Position numbers and translations under genes: made by a program
Notes under the pieces: generated by a model
Databases searched by the model: none
Told to the model about the DNA's origin: nothing
What the model saw: only the letters and a program-made list of their open reading frames with translations
Part shown: positions 32,155 to 42,747 of the stretch, in pieces
Layout of the letters: every line of letters starts with the position of its first letter
Numbering within the stretch: position 1 is the stretch's first letter
Origin: Liopterus haemorrhoidalis
Taxonomy: Eukaryota > Arthropoda > Insecta > Coleoptera > Dytiscidae
Assembly (NCBI GenBank): GCA_963971575.1
Contig: OZ020619.1
Coordinates: forward strand, 28,896,800-28,960,799
Reading direction: 5' to 3'
DNA: 64,000 nucleotides

Positions 32155-33635
32155 TTACACAATTGCTAAACCAAACAACAGAAGAAGCTGAAGAAGAAAT
32201 AGAAGAAGAAGGGTACGAATTAGCTAACCAAGTAACAGAGGAGCCTCCAAACCTACTAGAAATTGAGACAATAATAAAAAATTAAAAAATAATAAAAGTC
32301 CAGGTAGCGACCAATTAACAGCTGAATTGTTTAAACAAGGAGGAGAAATGATAGTGAAATGGATTAATAGATTAATAGAAGAAATATGGGTGCAGGAGAA
32401 GATGCCGCAAGAACGGAACGAAGCAATCCTAATACCGATTTCAAAAAGGGCGACAAGACCAACTGCCAAAATTATAGAGGCATTGCGCTTCTAAATATAG
32501 CGTATAAAGTATTAGCAACGTTCCTAAAGAACAAGCTAACAATATTAATTGAAAAAGAACAAGGATAATATCAATGCAGATTTAGGAGAGGAAGATCTGT
32601 AACGGATCAAATCTTTACACTTCGAGAAATTCAGGCAGAAAGTTACCAGTACAAAATAGAAACACATATACTTTTCGTTGATTTTAAGCAAGCATACGAC
32701 AGAGGGAAAAGAAAAGAACTATACAAAGCGTTAAAGGAACTAGGAATAAGAGGAAAATTGCTCAATTTAATAAAACTAACACTAGAACAAACAAATAACA
32801 GAGTGAGAGTAAATGGAACTGCATCAGAGAAATTTGAAGTGCACGAAGGCTTAAGACAGGGGAACCCACTGTCATCACTTTATTGTCACTGTCATCACTT
32901 ATTTTGCGCTGCATTACATTACGTAGTAAGAAAGGCAAATATAAATAGATCAGGATTGCTGTATCATAAATGTAATCAATGTCTGGCATTTGCAGACGAC
33001 ATCGCTATACTATCAAACACAAAGAATGAATGACAATATACAACTAAGAGACTGAGTGAAGCAGCTGTGAAAATAGGATTGATAATAAATGAGAATAAAA
33101 GCAAGTATATGCAATGGACAGAAAGCGAAATGGGTAAGAACCTCGAAGTGGAATTCTGTAGAAAACCTGACAGCTTGATGGAAATACAAAGAAGGATTAT
33201 GTTAGCTAATCGTAGCTTATTTGGTTTGAGAAAATTTTTGTATAACAAATGTGTATCCAAAAGATTAAAAATTAGAATTTTTAAGACCGGTAGTACTGTA
33301 CACAAGTGCGATATAAACGCCGAGTACAAAAGAACTAACAAGGATAAAAGTGTGGGAAAGGAAGGTCCTTAGAAAAATATTTGGAGGAAAAATTACTCAG
33401 AACGGATGGGAGAGGTGAACAAATAGAGAATTACAAGAGTTATACAAAGAGCCGAACATAGTAGGAATAGTCAAAAGTAGCAGACTTAGATGGATTGGGC
33501 ACATAATGCGAATGGACAGTAATAGAACACCAAGGAAGATATTAGGAAGTACCATAGGAGGCAAAATGAGACAAGGTAGGCCAAGGACGAGATGGAAGGC
33601 AAAAGTTTTAAAGGACATAAATGAATGCAACATTG
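32155..33635 (+). pseudogene. LINE reverse transcriptase remnant
   Basis: Blocks in order on the plus strand: NNKSPGSDQLTAELFK, ILIPI.KKGDKTNCQNYRGIA, FRRGRSVTDQIFTLR, ILFVDFKQAYDR with the first catalytic D, VHEGLRQGNPLSS, LAFADDIAILS with the DD, and INENKSKYM. The C-terminus reads SRLRWIGHIMRMDSNRTPRK and GRPRTRWKAKVLKDINE. These are RT motifs 0-6 plus the usual C-terminal tail of several insect non-LTR families. Stops, frameshifts and a local duplication at 32866-32900 (CTGTCATCACTT twice) disable it. The 3' end abuts a SINE. Confidence 0.9.
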
Positions 33636-33639
33636 TGAA

Positions 33640-33772
33640 ATGAGAGTAATGTAAACATATTAATCTCGCCCGAATAATATCACCAACGGAGAATCGAACC
33701 ACCAACCTCACAATCCAGATTGTTTTTACCAGTCCAAACTGCACCATTTAATGCGCTCGGCCACTTCCGTTG
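33640..33772 (-). repeat. tRNA-derived SINE, family 2, copy 2
   Basis: On the minus strand the head GCCAACGGAAGTGGCCGAGC has an A-box-like TGGCCGAGCGC, and GTTGGTGGTTCGATTCTCCG is a clear B-box. The spacing is long, as in class II (Leu/Ser-type) tRNAs. The body is GGTGATATTATTCGGGCGAG then ATTAATATGTTTACATTA. Copy 1 is at 14185-14325. Confidence 0.85.
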
Positions 33773-33779
33773 GCTTAAT

Positions 33780-34513
33780 AATGTTTCATATTTTTCTCAA
33801 ATTGGATAAATATATGTAATTGAAATTGAAATTTTATTTATCAAACAATACAAAATTACTTCCTTTACATACATACTTTTACTTACGAAAGCCGAAATGT
33901 GCCAAAATTCATAGTTCCAATAAAATTTCTCTTTTAGTATTCGTATTTCAACCACTATTAACGATGACTTCTGATGATCGAGATTTGAAATAAACTGCCT
34001 TTCTGTAAACAACAGATCTTAATCTAAATCGCAACAAAGATTTACGAAAAGATTTTTATTGTAACATTTAATAGACTTCGCGACAGTAAACTTTCAAATA
34101 ATTTATGGAGCCTTCCAAGGATTTATGTAGAATTGTTTTTGGCAAAGGACACTGACCGGCTCCTTTTTATGTGGCTTAATGCTTCAGTAAACATTTCAAG
34201 AAATAACTTGTTTTTGCAGTTTCTTGAATTGCTACAGTCAATATTTTATCTCTTGTTATCTGTCGTTCTTATCACACCAACCGTGAAAGTTATAGTTTGG
34301 TTTAATTTATGGCAAATAACAAAAATACGTGATTTAACAATAATGTTATTACTTTCTTGATAATTTTGATTACAGAAATGCTGATATGACACTTACATGA
34401 AGTTTATTTCTTCCATAAAACAGCAAATGACAGTTATTTTTAATTTCACGTCAAATACCTTCACGTACAACCATCAGTACCAACCAAACTTTTTATTTGT
34501 ATCTTCTTTGCAG
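33780..34513. other. No gene seen
   Basis: A+T-rich sequence. A plus frame at 34133-34360 is leucine/isoleucine-rich but has no recognisable family. Confidence 0.4.
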
Positions 34514-34523
34514 AAGCCTAGTA

Positions 34524-35667
34524 GATAGATAAATAGATATTTTTATTATTAAATATTACCTATTTACTATATTTTATCGTACACTAATTAACTATTACTT
34601 AATAATAACTATAATTTTCTCTCTACTCTCCTTCTTCTTTAATTAATATCTTCGTTGACTCCTTTCCTTAGTTTCCTCTCTTCTGTTTTTCACTTCTTAC
34701 ATCCATTCATATCTCCTGTTTCATCCAAAATTTCCTTTCTCATTTCCGTTCTGTGTCCTATTTCTTCACATTCTTCCAACAAATGTTTCACTGTCTCCTT
34801 ACCTTCCCTGCACCTTCTACATGTTTTTTCTTCCTCTTTCATCCAAAAATTATTGTCCCTCTCCTCATTTCCACATCTCGCTATCACTTTTTTCTTCTCT
34901 CTACTGCTTTTTTTATGTCAAATACTGTGGTTTTCTCAGCGTCCAGGTCTTTTGATATTTGCTGTTATATCTTGATTCTCTTATTTTTGTATCTTGCTCC
35001 AAATGTTGTATGTCGATCATTCGCTCTGTTACTTCGTGCCCCATTTCTTCTCCATACATTCTTTGTAGTCTTACCGCTGTTGTTGAGTAGCCACAATATT
35101 CATACATATCCTTTTCCCATTTTGATAGTGCCTTTCCTTGTCGATTCCGTTTTTCCATTTCCCTCCAGCATTCATAAAGAATTTCTTTTTCCAGGGGTTT
35201 AATTATATTCTCTTCATATTTTATGGCTTTTCTGACTGCCTCTATTTTTATTTTCTTCATTTTCGTTTCTTCCAGAATAATGTATGTCGGTGTGTTCATG
35301 TCCAAACATCAATCGCAACATCCATTTTAAGTATTTTATTTGTACTTTTTCTATATGTTCTCTTTCCGTCCGTCACCATACTTCTGCTCCATACATTATT
35401 ATATTTTTTAGCAACGCCTCGTACATGAGCATACGAATTCTGTAATCCCCTCTGAATTTCCGTTCCACTATACTCCATACTTGCGGTAGGGCTAGCATGG
35501 CCTTCTTATTTAATAGTCTCATATGTGCTTCTGTTCCTCCGTTGCTTCTAAATTGGTACCCTAGGTATCTATATTCCTTTACTTTTTCTCTTCTTCTCCC
35601 CATTTCCTATTTTCCCATTCCTCTTCCGCATTTCCTCTTCTCCCCATGTCAATTTTTCTACTTTGAA
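34524..35667 (-). pseudogene. 5'-truncated LINE, sister of the one at 22.6-24.3 kb
   Basis: On the minus strand: EYRYLGYQFRSNGGTEAHM, ALPQVWSIVERKFRGDYRIR, IIMYGAEVW, then YIILEETKMKKIKIEAVRKA, WEKDMYEYCGYST and RCGNEERDNNFWMKEEE with CRRCREGKETVKHLLEEC. Each block matches the 22.6-kb copy, so both are one family; this copy is more truncated and starts after the catalytic palm. AAGCCTAGTA at 34514-34523 and 35668-35677 is a likely target duplication. Frameshifts separate the blocks. Confidence 0.88.
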
Positions 35668-35775
35668 AAGCCTAGTAATCAATGATGTTTGCTAGATTTT
35701 ACGTATTTGCATTTATTGTTCGGTGTATAAGCGCCCTCTATCGGCTGCGATGTTGCAACTTGGTCCATTCATTTT

Positions 35776-36790
35776 TAGGGTTTTGTAGGTGTGGCAAAAA
35801 ATCACCTATACCGTCACTCATGTGTCTGTCTGTCTCTACAGTAAAAATTGTGGCGAAACGGCTGGACTTAGTGAGGTGAAATTTGGCAAGCATACACAGT
35901 TCTTTGGTCTCCTTATAGGAAAAATACTGAAACTTCAAAAAAAACATAACCCGAAAAATATAAACAAATTTGTATTTAACGAACACTATTTAGAAAATAA
36001 AATTGAGTAGGATATTGGATACCTCTTGATAAAGGAATAAAATTTTATTTACGTAAAAATACACTATTTTCAACATAAAACGCAAAAAAAAAAAAACTTT
36101 TGTCCCAGGCCCCTTTTTCCAAAGGAGTTGTTCTAAAAATTTGAAAAAAAACATCAACAATTGACATTGATGAAAGTATAGTTAGATTTTTTATCAATTT
36201 CTTTTTTTATTGTATTATTTGTATGTATTATTGAAAATAAATTATTATTATTATTAGTTTTTAGAAAAATATCGAAATTTTTGTGTCGTAGAAAAAAAAA
36301 TAAATAAAACAAAATGTATGATACCAATAAGCTCTTAAGACGTAGATTAAAGAATGAAAAGTACATATTTTTTATTTTAACACGATTTTTGCAAAAATGT
36401 GCTAAAAAACTCCACACCCAACTCAGGGGAGATTAATCTAAAATTCTGATAATAATATACCTATATATGCACATTAATGTGAACCGGAATAGTATAACAG
36501 GAATTTTTGAGCTGATAATTATTTCAGAAGTTATCGCATTTTTTGCTACATGCTTACAATATTTATCTGACTGACTGGAGAACTAGGCAGTTATAGCTGG
36601 GTCTTGATGCGAACGTAGCTCGTAACTAAGTACTTGCTTAAGCTTGTAAGTCTCTATATAGAAGCATATGGGGTATTCTTTCAACTGATATCAAAATTTA
36701 TAATTTACCCACAATTGTACCCATAATCTGGTGCCACTTACTAAATACCTATAAAACCCTGAAATGTGTGAAAATTCACACTTCACATCA
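35776..36790 (+). repeat. R1 repeat, copy 3 (diverged)
   Basis: Opens TAGGGTTTTGTAGGTGTGG, then CTATACCGTCACTC, a short GTCTGTCTGTCT tract, AAATTGTGGCGAAACGGC and a body with GTGAACCGGAATAGTATAAC. It closes AAATACCTATAAAACCCTG and GTGTGAAAATTCACAC. The overall order equals copies 1 and 2, but the middle is more diverged and the tRNA-like part is not recognisable. Confidence 0.75.
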
Positions 36791-36989
36791 ATTTTTTAAC
36801 TATCTTCATCACTACACCTTTTTTTGCGAAATAATCACTGGTTTCTTCAATGCTATAAATATAAAACTATAAGCATATAATATGTTATGCATTGACGATA
36901 TGATGATCTCACCGAAGTCAACATAACCAGAAGAAGAAGAAGAACTATAAGATGCGTCATGAACCCCACATTTCAAAAGAGTCTAACAA

Positions 36990-37262
36990 ACTCCTATCCT
37001 AAAATATATATGTTTTCCTCATAAATGAAATTTTGATCATGAATGAACGTATGTCACTCGAAATTAAGGATTGTTTATATTTTTGGGCCGATTTGTTTTT
37101 ATTTTGACCTTTCAATATTTGTACTATATGCCGGTCGAAAAACTGTATATACAAGACTATTTCAACTTTGTAGGTCGTCATTTGACCAGAATATCTACAA
37201 TATAGACGTAGACAGACAGTGGCAGTATAAGGGTTTCTTGGTTTATAACCTACAAAATCCTA
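36990..37262 (-). repeat. R1 repeat, copy 4 (truncated)
   Basis: On the minus strand: AGGATTTTGTAGGTTATAAA, ACCCTTATACTGCCAC, a short GTCTGTC remnant, then TACAAAGTTGAAATAGTC and AATATAAACAA as in the first ~250 bp of copies 1-3. The rest is missing. A hAT MITE sits 18 bp beyond its end. Confidence 0.65.
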
Positions 37263-37280
37263 TAAATGATTGTCTTAACC

Positions 37281-37631
37281 CAGCGTTTCCCAAAGTGTGG
37301 GTCACGACCCGGCACCGGGCCGCAGAAAAATTTTGCCGGGTCGCGAAAAAAATTGTAAAAACACAAAACAGATTTTTTTGTTCATATTATTTTTTATAAG
37401 TCAGTTAATCATTAGAATAGTATGTAGTATTTATGCTCTTTATTATTATACTATATTCTTTATTACTGTACTATACTCTTTATTACTATTTATTACTCTT
37501 TATTACTATAAAGCTACTACTTTAAAATAAAATTTGCTTTGTAAATAAATGTTTTTTTTTTCATAAGATGGGGCGCCAAAAATTTTAAAACCTCGTACCG
37601 GGTCGCTGTCAAAAAAGTTTGGGAACCGCTG
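37281..37631. mobile_element. hAT MITE with perfect 8-bp duplication
   Basis: The left end CAGCGTTTCCCAAAGTGTGG and the right end AGTTTGGGAACCGCTG are inverted. TCTTAACC flanks both exactly (37273-37280, 37632-37639). Subterminal GACCCGGCACCGGG and CGTACCGGGTCGC are symmetric. It is 351 bp and has no frame. Confidence 0.94.
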
Positions 37632-37639
37632 TCTTAACC

Positions 37640-38395
37640 CATTAACCCCTATTAAAAATATGGCCCACCATATATTTAATTACCTATCATTATTTATGAT
37701 ATTTAGTAATTAAATTAATAAATTGATTTATTATAATATTAACAGAAAGTATAATGAAAGTTGTTCAATTTTTTAAATCTTTACAATGAATGATTACACT
37801 TCAAAACCATTCACCAACAATTTAACATTTCTTTCACTTCGTTGTATATCCGTGTTTAGTTTACAAGTGCTTTCTTTCTAGATAAATCATTCGATAATGA
37901 GTTTCCTTAAGTAATAGGACAGTATCATCATAAGCAGAAATGACAATTCCTTTTTGTCGCTACACCTTTGCATAAATATGTTTCTTTGCTATCATTTTGT
38001 AACTATTTGACATATTAACTCAAGACAAATAACTTAACACTAAAATAAACATTCCAAGTAGATATATTTTTTTCCAAGTAGATATATTTTTTCGTCGAAG
38101 CTTGTAAAAACCGCTATTTTAAACCAGACAAGATATCCTATTAAATTTCAACAAGGTTTGGTTGAACGAATGTTTTGTTTTAAAATGTACGCTACATTTA
38201 TAACACTGAACTTTAGGAGAAAATTAACTATTGTTTTACACCATATCAAGTTACAGTAATATATCATGACACGCAGAATTTTATCACAAAGAATAATGGA
38301 GTAGAAATTTTAGTATTTTTGCACATTTGCTGAGTTAGTATTTCAAACATTTCCAGAACGGAGCTAAATTTTAGACCCTTCTGAGTTTTCGGTAG
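37640..38395. other. No gene seen
   Basis: A+T-rich sequence. AAGTAGATATATTTTTT is duplicated in tandem near 38060-38092. Nothing else was recognised. Confidence 0.4.
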
Positions 38396-38520
38396 GGATG
38401 AAATAATACTATCGATACTAGTAAGGTATCAATATCTTTCTTTCGATACTAGTAGTTTAGTATTTGATATTTTTTGTTTAGATATCTTACTAGTATAGTA
38501 TTTCCAAAATGAAATGGCCA
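38396..38520. repeat. GATACTAGTA-rich foldback segment
   Basis: Starts TAGGGATGAAATAATACTAT, which resembles a hAT-type left end. It holds GATACTAGTA twice and its complement TACTAGTATA once, with related GGTATC and GATATC strings. No right end or target duplication was found. Compare the segment at 44371-44542, built from GTATCTAGATAC. Confidence 0.45.
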
Positions 38521-38845
38521 CCCTCACTTATTGATTCCAATATAATCTATATTCTGATAATATAACCATTATACCTGCTGCGTTTATGGTTCTGTTAATA
38601 ACAGTTGCCAGGACCGTAATAATTATTTAAAATAAACGTGTTTTCTTATATGCTATTTAGAATGAACTGTATATACTCATATGACATTCCTTCACATGTT
38701 TATCAGGCTTAGGACTAGCTATATTTGAATTATAAATATAGGCATCGTTTGTTTTAAAGTCTTTATAGTCTATATTAAATACTTTTGCACAAACAAAAAT
38801 CATTCTTTTTTTGCAACAAAAATAAATCCTAGCAACTTCAAATAA

Positions 38846-39312
38846 TTATACATCTTCCAAATTTTTTATTAAAAGATGCACAGTCGACATTTTATTTTTC
38901 GAATAAAAGTCGTATATTTTATTTATTATTATTTTAGACATAAAACTATCTATTTTGTTGAAAACTTGTAATTCGGGTCGTTTTCGCTGCTGATTTTTAC
39001 CACGAATGATACGTTGAATTGTTCTGTATGGAACACTAGTTAATTCCGCAGTTCTAAGAAAAGGTTTATCATTACCTTCCAAAACTAACTTTTTATAAAC
39101 GTTCAGTATCAGAACTTTGCAATCTTCTGACAAATGACATTTTGCTTTAGTAGCCACGTCCACATTTTCGCATTCAACGTCAACGTCCACATTTTCGCAT
39201 TCCACGTCAACATCCACATTTTCGCACTCTCCAAATCACCTTGCACAGATTCACTATTTTCACTACAGAAATTAGGATTTTCTTCAAGATCAATTGGTCG
39301 CCAAAAAGCCAT
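38846..39312 (-). pseudogene. Probable DNA-transposon protein, N-terminal part, frameshifted
   Basis: From ATG at 39312 the minus strand gives MAFWRPIDLEENPNFCSENS. After a shift near 39230 it gives ECENVDVDVECENVDV, then KAKCHLSEDCKVLILNVYKK, an HTH-like TSVPYRTIQRIIRGKN, RPELQVFNKIDSFM and NKIYDFYSKNKMSTVHLL. The layout (a helix-turn-helix with PYRTIQRII and a following RxxIxxxIYxFY segment) resembles the N-termini of insect Tc1/mariner-like enzymes. The DDE part is absent. A 9-residue repeat precedes the HTH. It could instead be an orphan host gene fragment. Confidence 0.45.
39158..39230. repeat. 27-bp minisatellite inside the coding fragment
   Basis: The unit GTCCACATTTTCGCATTC plus AACGTCAAC is repeated 2.7 times with a few changes (39158-39184, 39185-39211, 39212-39230). 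In the minus frame it encodes the 9-residue unit (VDVECENVD). The unit length keeps the frame. Confidence 0.9.
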
Positions 39313-40395
39313 GTTGTTAATTTATGCACGCTATGAACGTTAAAAATTAACTAACAAACAAGTATAACAACCCCTAACAAATAAAATTTGGAAACAATAG
39401 GATTATAAATTTGGAAAATATCCTTAATGTTTTTTAAGAAACTTCAATTGAACTAGTGTTACATCTATTCGATTTAAATTTAAAATTCCCTTAATACCTT
39501 TTATATTCTTTTTACTGCAATAAGTCTTGGGATTGCTGGCATAAACCCATTACCGCATTGTTAAGCTTCTTAACAAGAACGGCTATTTCATTTTGGAAAT
39601 ACTTTACTTGCTTTTGAATTTACATATCGGTGGACATCTCAAAATTATTCACACCAGCATTGCAAAGAGTTTTATTCAGCACTATATTACTGCCACAGTC
39701 TCCTTGCTTTAATTCTGCATTTGTCGTAAATACTTCTGACAAAACAGAATACAGAAGATAAATGTTGAATATTTGTCAGTCGCATTATAAAATAACTTTA
39801 GTGAGAAAAGTTATAATCATTTGTAAGAAGAATAACATTTATTCATATCACTTTCTTGACAAAACAACAGTTTCCTGAATTTTAAAATCCTTTCATTTTT
39901 ATTTCCTGTTCAAATAATAACGTTAATATTCTTTACAATATCATCACGCCAGGTTTCCAGTATGTTAGTCAAAAAACAAGTCTATTGTCTTGGAAAACGA
40001 TACTGTTCTCACCCCGGGTACTTTTTATACTTGGCAGGTTTCTTTAAGATACAAGTATTCTGTTTCCCGGATGTCAAAATAAACAAGGGACAAAATAAAT
40101 ACATCTGCTTCCGGTTAAGAAGAGGGTTGTCTTTTTTAAGACAAATCTATTTAACGCTTTTTAGAATTAATTTTATATTTATTTACCCGTGAAATAGAAA
40201 GGAATTGAATCATTTATTTCGGTTTTACAGGATATATTTAAAGAAATTATTGTGATAAATTTAGAGCACAGTTGAAATAAACAATCAATGAATAACAACA
40301 ATAATAATAATAAGAGATCACAGATGTTGTATCAGATCTTCCCATGTAAATTATTTAAACATTTCATCTTGTTTGATTTGTAATTGATTATTTTG
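39313..40395. other. No gene seen
   Basis: A+T-rich sequence. A 76-codon frame at 39962-40192 has no recognised domain. An AATAATAATAAT microsatellite lies near 40298. Confidence 0.4.
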
Positions 40396-41247
40396 AATTA
40401 AAGTCGAACTTTCATAACTCGAACTTCTATAAATCAATTTTTTCTATATCTCGAATATTTTTGCGTCAAGATCGCATTTTACATTGTTCTATATCTCGAA
40501 TTTCTATAAGTCAAATTTTTCTAGAACTCAAAGTAAAATTTGGAATTTTTGGAGACGATGAAGTTCCTAAACTCGAATTTTTGTAATGCATATTTTCTCC
40601 GTATTAGTTAATTCAGGCGTAAAAGTGAATCGGCTTAAATTGAACCGGCGTATATCGAGTTATGCTTCTATTTATGCGCTAGGCCAACGATGGCGAACCT
40701 TTTCCACAGGCGGGTCAAAATTGAATTTGAAATTTTGTAGATTCAAATCGCTGGTGAAATATATAATGTGTAAATAAAAATTTGCTGGTTTAGGATATAA
40801 ATCTTTGTGTGGAATCCCTGCTTATCTCGTTATACCTGAATTAGGAGCCTTGTATTTGACGTGTATGATACACGTATAATAGGTAATAGTTGATAGCCAT
40901 CTTGTTATTATTATCATATTTGTCGATTTCTATACACTGTCACGTGAATGCGCTTGCTTAGACCCAACCTTGGTTATCTTAGAATATTTCTTTAGAATCT
41001 TCAGAAGTACAAAGACTTTCTTTTGAACTTGTGGCCCACGGGATATACGTTCATTGTCACTATACTAGGCTGTAGTTACTGATAATTACCCTGCCATAAT
41101 AATTGCGAATATGAGTGACTAGAAAAGAAAACTTAATACGCTATCATTATCTGACAAAGTGAGGTTGATAAGTGAAATTGATAAAGGTATAAAAAAGAAA
41201 ACGGAGATTGCCACAGACTTTGGGATTCCTCCAAGTACACTTTATAC

Positions 41248-42118
41248 CAGGCATGTGCAACTTCCAAAAGATCGAGGGACGGATAGCAATCTGAAATACT
41301 TTCGCGGGCCAGAACTTTTTAAGAATCTTTTTTTTTTAGAATTACTTCACTGAAATTGTTTTCATTATAAAAACCAGTGGCGAAGGAAGACCTCCGCTAG
41401 ACTTGCCCTCCCATAAAAAAAATAATAATAAAAAAAAATAGATAATTTTTTTTTTTTTTAATTTAAAAAAGATTTAGGTAAATCTTCAAAAATACATCAA
41501 ATTATGTCCAATACAATTTTTACTTGCCCGACCTTAATATATAAGGGGCAAGTATTGTAATCGAGAAAATTTTCGATGTCGAGATTTTGACTGATGACCA
41601 CGTTTCATGGTCCAGGGAATCCAAAAAACCTATATTCGAAGTGCCGTCCGTATGTGTGTGTGTCTGTGTGTCTGTGTGTATACACGATAACTCAAAAACG
41701 GTTTAACTTAAAGAGTTCGTACTGGTACTAAAAAATTCTCCTAATAATTACGAATTTTTTTAAAATTTAAAAAAATTCGTAACTAGTAAACCAAGCCTTG
41801 GACAAACCAGTGGCGTAGGAGGTAAAGTGGTAAAGAGCGTAATTCTCTTCTGAGCAAAAGCTGTGAGTTTCGGATATTTGTCAACTTGGAAATATTTCTA
41901 GTAAAACTCAATTAGTGAAATATCCTTAATTTTTTACTTCAAATCTGAGTTCTCTTTTAGTTCAAGTAGTTCCATTTGCAGAGAAAGTGGCGCTTGTGCC
42001 ACATCAACATCAACCGTTTAACTGCATTTGATCTCTGAACACAAAGATATACTCGCGGGTCAGATGCAGTGGGATTTTGGATAGTTCTCGCGGGCACATG
42101 CCAGGTTGCACATGCCTG
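41248..42118. mobile_element. hAT element inserted in pogo gene, perfect 8-bp duplication
   Basis: Ends CAGGCATGTGCAAC and GTTGCACATGCCTG are perfect inverted repeats. CTTTATAC flanks both (41240-41247, 42119-42126). Subterminal GCGGGCCAGAA and CTCGCGGGCACATG are symmetric. The 871-bp body includes a family A tetranucleotide repeat copy at about 41545-41780, and no transposase. Confidence 0.95.
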
Positions 42119-42178
42119 CTTTATACAATTGTAAAATTGTAAAAAGAAATTCTGAAGAAAGCCGAAAATGGTGTAACC

Positions 42179-42354
42179 CAGAAATTCCCAAACTGTGCGC
42201 CCTGGGGAACCGTGGCTGGGTTACAAGGGCGCCGCGAAAACATTCTAATATTCCTCCAACTGCGTTAGTTAGACAAATGTTTTGACTTGGGGCGCCGCGG
42301 AAAAATTCTGAAACATTAAGGGCGCCAGGAACCGAAAAGGTTTGGAAACCACTG
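42179..42354. mobile_element. 176-bp hAT MITE, perfect 8-bp duplication
   Basis: Left end CAGAAATTCCCAAACTGTGC and right end AGGTTTGGAAACCACTG are inverted with a few changes. GTGTAACC flanks both exactly (42171-42178, 42355-42362). It contains GGGCGCCGCGAAAAC and TGGGGCGCCGCGGAAAAA. It interrupts the pogo-type coding region 52 bp after the previous element. Confidence 0.93.
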
Positions 42355-42561
42355 GTGTAACCAATGATCGCAAACGTTTCAAAACCTGTACCTACGAAGA
42401 CATCGACAAAGTTATTTGATTTCATGTAGTCATATATGTATTTACTGTCAATAAATTCATATGAAAGCGTTATTTTACACATTTTGTAGTTATTTTTGTA
42501 ACTCGAATTTTTTTCAGTGGACTATGATGGTTAGACTTAGGAAGTTCGAATGTATTATATA

Positions 42562-42747
42562 TAGCCTGTTTCTTAGGTTTAAGCGGAACTAGATATTCAA
42601 ATGTAGTAACTGTTACCGATAGATTGAAGCTTTTGATCATTTTGTTTAGAAAAAGCCCACTTCAATATATAAAAAGATAGATAGTGACAACTTATTTAGG
42701 AAAATTTAAATTCCATTTAGTTCCGCTTAAAGGTTTGGAATAGCCTA
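42562..42747. mobile_element. TA-flanked MITE (family M1), copy 1
   Basis: The left end TAGCCTGTTTCTTAGGTTTA continues AAGCGGAACTA. The right end is its inverse (TAGTTCCGCTTAAA, then GGTTTGGAATAGCCTA). TA on both sides (42560-42561, 42748-42749) suits a Tc1/mariner-type or similar target. The core shares GAAGCTTTTGATC and GTTTAGAAAAAGCCCA with the copy at 57044-57190. It has no frame. Confidence 0.85.

Larger units (their letters stand above)
41112..42440 (+). pseudogene. pogo/CENP-B-type DNA-binding region, split by two MITEs
   Basis: Before the first insertion the plus strand reads LSLSDKVRLISEIDKGIKKK, then TEIATDFGIPPSTLYT, the first helix-turn-helix of pogo/jerky/CENP-B family proteins. 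The frame is cut at 41247 by a hAT element and resumes after its duplication with IVKL and KKAENGV. It is cut again at 42178 and resumes as NDRKRFKTCTYEDIDKVI, the start of the second HTH (family wording K-RKR-R...YEDVDEAL). An in-frame stop is already present near the first residues. The family binds transposon ends or, in domesticated cases, centromeric DNA. Confidence 0.8.
40397..42557 (+). mobile_element. pogo/Tigger-like transposon, multiply interrupted
   Basis: The left part has repeated TCATAACTCGAACTTCTAT and ATATCTCGAAT strings. The right part carries inverted equivalents (GTAACTCGAATTT, GGAAGTTCGAATGTA). Such CGAA-rich ends are typical of pogo/Tigger elements. A Tigger/jerky-type N-terminal protein is encoded between them (see next entry). 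The C-terminal DDE region is missing. Two hAT MITEs (41248-42118, 42179-42354) interrupt it. A hAT-like left end (ACGATGGCGAACCTTTTCC near 40689) without a partner may mark a third insertion. Confidence 0.65.

Noticed and set aside
33640..33772. Possible Ser/Leu tRNA gene
   Set aside because: A second diverged copy with the same non-tRNA body exists at 14185-14325, which makes it a SINE.
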